Below, in pieces: positions 61,565 to 64,000 of a stretch of 64,000 bases of DNA. Source of the DNA: Phragmites australis (taxonomy: Eukaryota; Streptophyta; Magnoliopsida; Poales; Poaceae); contig NC_084924.1 of NCBI RefSeq assembly GCF_958298935.1, forward strand, positions 5,518,001 through 5,582,000, given 5' to 3'. The position numbers and the translations under genes were made by a program. Numbering within the stretch: position 1 is the stretch's first letter; each line of letters opens with the position of its first letter. The notes under the pieces were generated by a model that searched no databases, was not told where the DNA came from, and saw nothing but the letters and a program-made list of their open reading frames with translations.

Positions 61565-62800
61565 AAATCGAGCAAAATTGAGAAGCTCAAACTGCTCTCC
61601 TAGAAGCTCTCGTGCGCAATATGCCCCCCACCAAGGAGGAGGTGGAGCCGGATGCTGGGACGACTTTTCGGATTTTCTTAGGACTCAGGTGCTCACTTTC
61701 ACGCAGGCTAAGGATCCTCTCGATGCCGACCACTGGCTTTGAACCATCGAGCAGAAGATCACACTTATCCGGTGTGAGGACCACGAGAAGGCTCTCTTCG
61801 TTGCCATCAGCTTCAGGGTGCTGCTGGCTCATGGTGGTCTAACTTTCTGGCCATGCACGCCGCCAACCACTGGGTGTCTCGGATGGAGTTCCACCAAACC
61901 TTCCGCGATTATCATATTCCTAAGGGGATTATGAAGATCAAAATGAGGGAGTTTCCAAACCTCAAGCAGGGAAGCAGGTCAGTGATAGAGTATGTACATG
62001 TGTTCAACCACATTGCACAATATGCGTAAGATGAGGTCAATAATGACAAGCGAAAGCAATATCGCTTTGTGAATGACATTTTTCTTCCGAGATGCAAGAC
62101 CGACTATCGGCTCATGAGTTCGCTGAATTCAACAAGTTGGCGAGCACTTCCCTCATGGTCAAGTTCAAGATGAAGGGCCACCAAGATGAGAATAAGTGCA
62201 AGAGGGTTCCGTCGCTTTCTATGGGCGGGAGCTCTCAACGTACACGGACGGAGAGTTAACCTCCTCCGTCTCACATGGAGACTCCGGCTGCTCCACGGCT
62301 AATGTGGATAGTGTGGCATTAATCTTTCTCTGTTCCGCAAGGACAACCTTCAAGACCTACCATATCTTAGGGGAGTGTGACCGGTGGTCCCTGCGACCCA
62401 TGTTACAATTGTGGGCGCGTCGGGTACTTTGCATGGGATTGCCCTTACCCAAAGCTGGGAGCTATGGTGACTGCTCCAAGGCCTTCATAGTCAACTCAAC
62501 CTCTTCCCCAAGCATTGAAGACGGCGCATGTTCCTAAGCGTGGCCGAGTGAACCACGTCACCGCCGATAGAGCTTGGAAGGACGGCAATGTGCTAGTCAG
62601 TACGCTACTTGTGATTTATCACCCCACAATTGTTCTTTTGATTCAGGTGTATCTCATTCATTCATTAAGAAGGGTTATGTTTTAAGTAATAGTATAGTCA
62701 CCGGGACCCTACCTACCGCCTTTCACATTGAAGCGCCCGGTGCTAAGTTAAAAACCAACCGGGTTATTCCTAAGACCACGATACTCATTGAGGGAGTTAT
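61565..62800 (+). pseudogene. Degraded gag and start of protease
   Basis: Reading frames resemble a Ty3/gypsy gag. Recognisable pieces are the segment around ADHWL / IEQKI near 61720-61755, REF-NLKQG near 61950, and SVIEYV near 61985. A CCHC-type zinc knuckle lies at 62401-62442, with the histidine codon changed to Tyr. A protease-like DSG motif is at 62640-62648, followed by SHSFI. Breaks include a TGA at 61740-61742, a one-base loss near 61805 that shifts frame, and a TAA at 62027-62029. The frame ends at the junction with the truncated 3' LTR. It cannot make a working protein. Confidence 0.8.
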
Positions 62801-63367
62801 GTACCTTGAGTTAAGTATATATGCTCATACATAGATATTAGGTTACTTACGCATATGAATTTACTTAACCTTATGGTCTACTCTTTGCTAATGACTTAAA
62901 TGTATAATCTTTAGAGCCAGGTTATTTATATGTACCCATTATATATTAAGTCTTACGAGTATCTTTGTACTCATGCTGCTCTTTCAGGTTCTACCGGTGA
63001 GTAGAAGCTCGTGTTTGACTACTTCACATCCATCGATGTAGGTGGCGGGAATGTGTAGTTCGAACTACTTATGTGGCGTGCTTTTGGGTGGAGCTTAAGG
63101 GCATGTAGCTTCACCTAACTTTTGGTGTTAATAGGTGCAACTTTCCATTGCACAGTTTCTCTAATCTTTTGTTTTAAATTATTGTAAATGATGATACTCT
63201 AATTCTTGTAATATAATCTAATTACTCGCTCTTTCTTATACTTTGTTGTGATGTTATATGTTAAAAAGACATGTGTTCTGATTTTGTGCACAAAACACAT
63301 GCCAGGACTACCGGGGTGATATTCTGAGTAATCACTGCAGTCATAATTATTTGTATGTTTCTTCACA
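62800..63367 (+). repeat. Truncated 3' LTR of the gypsy element
   Basis: Starts abruptly inside the LTR (TACCTTGAGTTAAGTATA) directly after protease-like sequence and lacks the first ~1.5 kb. It aligns with 60105-60699 of the 5' LTR, with a further ~40-base deletion near its end. It closes with TTCTTCACA next to the CTTTC duplication. Confidence 0.85.
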
Positions 63368-63372
63368 CTTTC

Positions 63373-64000
63373 GGCAGCCGTTTCGGCACCGAAGGTGGAA
63401 GGGACATGCGAGATCAGTGGCCGATGTGCATACGTATCTACTACTTGTACCTTAAATTTAGGAAGGTTAGGGTTAGGTTTGGTCGTGGCGGAGGCGTCGT
63501 GTAGGCCAGCGGCAATGACGACATCTCCATCTAGGGTTCAGTCCCTCTTCGCTAACTCCGGTGACGGCGACATCTTCGGCGATGTTCGAAAGAGGTCAGT
63601 TCTGCTATATCTTTTGACGAAGGAGATGCAGCTTTTGTTTGTTCCCAGTTTGGGTTGCGATTTCGGGCCGGTGACGTGGTCCCTGTCAGTGAAATGGTTT
63701 TCTAGGAGGCTTTGGCTGGAGCTTATACGGCGAGCCATCGCATAGCTTCTTCTAGGCCATTCTTCCTGCTTGAAGGTTTTGGTGTCAGCTCCCTTTCCCA
63801 TTCTGTAAGGTGGTGACCAATGCTCGACCAATGGTTTAGATGCGTCCTAGTGGAGTTGGGGTGTTGGATTATGCGGTAATTTTCGAGGTTTGGAGCCTTT
63901 TGTCAGGGTGCCAGTGAAGTTGACTCCGATATCGTAGGTCATCTACGTCAGTGGCGGTCGGAGAAACAAAGGTCGCTGTTGGAGAGACCCACAAGGACTT
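63373..64000. other. Sequence at the window edge; not identified
   Basis: GC-moderate DNA with a 116-codon plus-strand frame (63395-63745). The frame contains ordinary-looking segments but no domain I know, and its codon use is not clearly coding. It could be the start of a transposon or gene continuing beyond the window. Confidence 0.25.

Larger units (their letters stand above)
58604..63367 (+). mobile_element. Internally deleted Ty3/gypsy-type LTR retrotransposon
   Basis: A 4.76-kb element bounded by a perfect 5-base target duplication CTTTC (58599-58603 and 63368-63372). It starts TGTCACATCC and ends TTCTTCACA. Layout: 5' LTR 58604-60699, primer-binding site, degraded gag with zinc knuckle and start of the protease, then a truncated 3' LTR from about 62800. 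Reverse transcriptase, RNase H and integrase are missing. One deletion probably ran from the protease into the 3' LTR. It is the same family as the solo LTR at 45955-48924. Confidence 0.88.

Noticed and set aside
61612..62834. Several short plus-strand frames as separate genes
   Set aside because: They are broken pieces of one retrotransposon gag/protease region, in shifted frames.

Overview
The window is nuclear DNA from a grass (Poaceae). Intron-rich genes have GT..AG borders, first exons are very GC-rich with ATGGCG-type starts, and the intergenic DNA is AT-rich and full of plant transposons: Ty3/gypsy LTR elements, a CACTA element, an RTE LINE tail, tRNA-type SINEs and MITEs. I cannot fix the species. 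No bacterial, viral or organellar block was seen.

The left half (about 1.5-31.6 kb) is gene-rich. In order it holds: an intronless CrRLK1L receptor kinase (+); ORC5 (-); a two-domain group I WRKY factor (-); a plastid-type DUF3598-like protein (-); eIF5A (-); BUB3.3 (-); and a DUF863 protein (-). For the six minus-strand genes I built the exons by hand. For five of them every splice phase closes and the exon lengths sum to a whole number of codons (409, 399, 161, 323 and 983 aa). ORC5 is the exception: its conserved first exon needs one extra base to join its start codon to the ATPase frame. The genes do not form an operon-like pathway. They are single-copy housekeeping or regulatory genes (replication licensing, mitotic checkpoint, translation) whose order looks like old grass synteny; from memory, ORC5, WRKY4 and eIF5A also lie together on rice chromosome 3.

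The middle (about 31.6-45.9 kb) holds the DUF863 leader/promoter and then long non-coding DNA with small repeats.

The right part (about 45.9-64 kb) is a transposon district. It has a 2.97-kb solo LTR with TSD AATTA, a 2.9-kb deleted CACTA element with TSD GAT, a 1.45-kb solo LTR with TSD GCGGA that carries an array of six hairpin repeats, and a 4.8-kb internally deleted gypsy element with TSD CTTTC that belongs to the same family as the first solo LTR. Two nearby segments (53.9-54.3 kb and 57.0 kb) look like exons of a possible small gene split by the 1.45-kb LTR, but I could not assemble it.

The most distinctive structure is the hairpin array. The most consequential anomaly is the ORC5 frame break.
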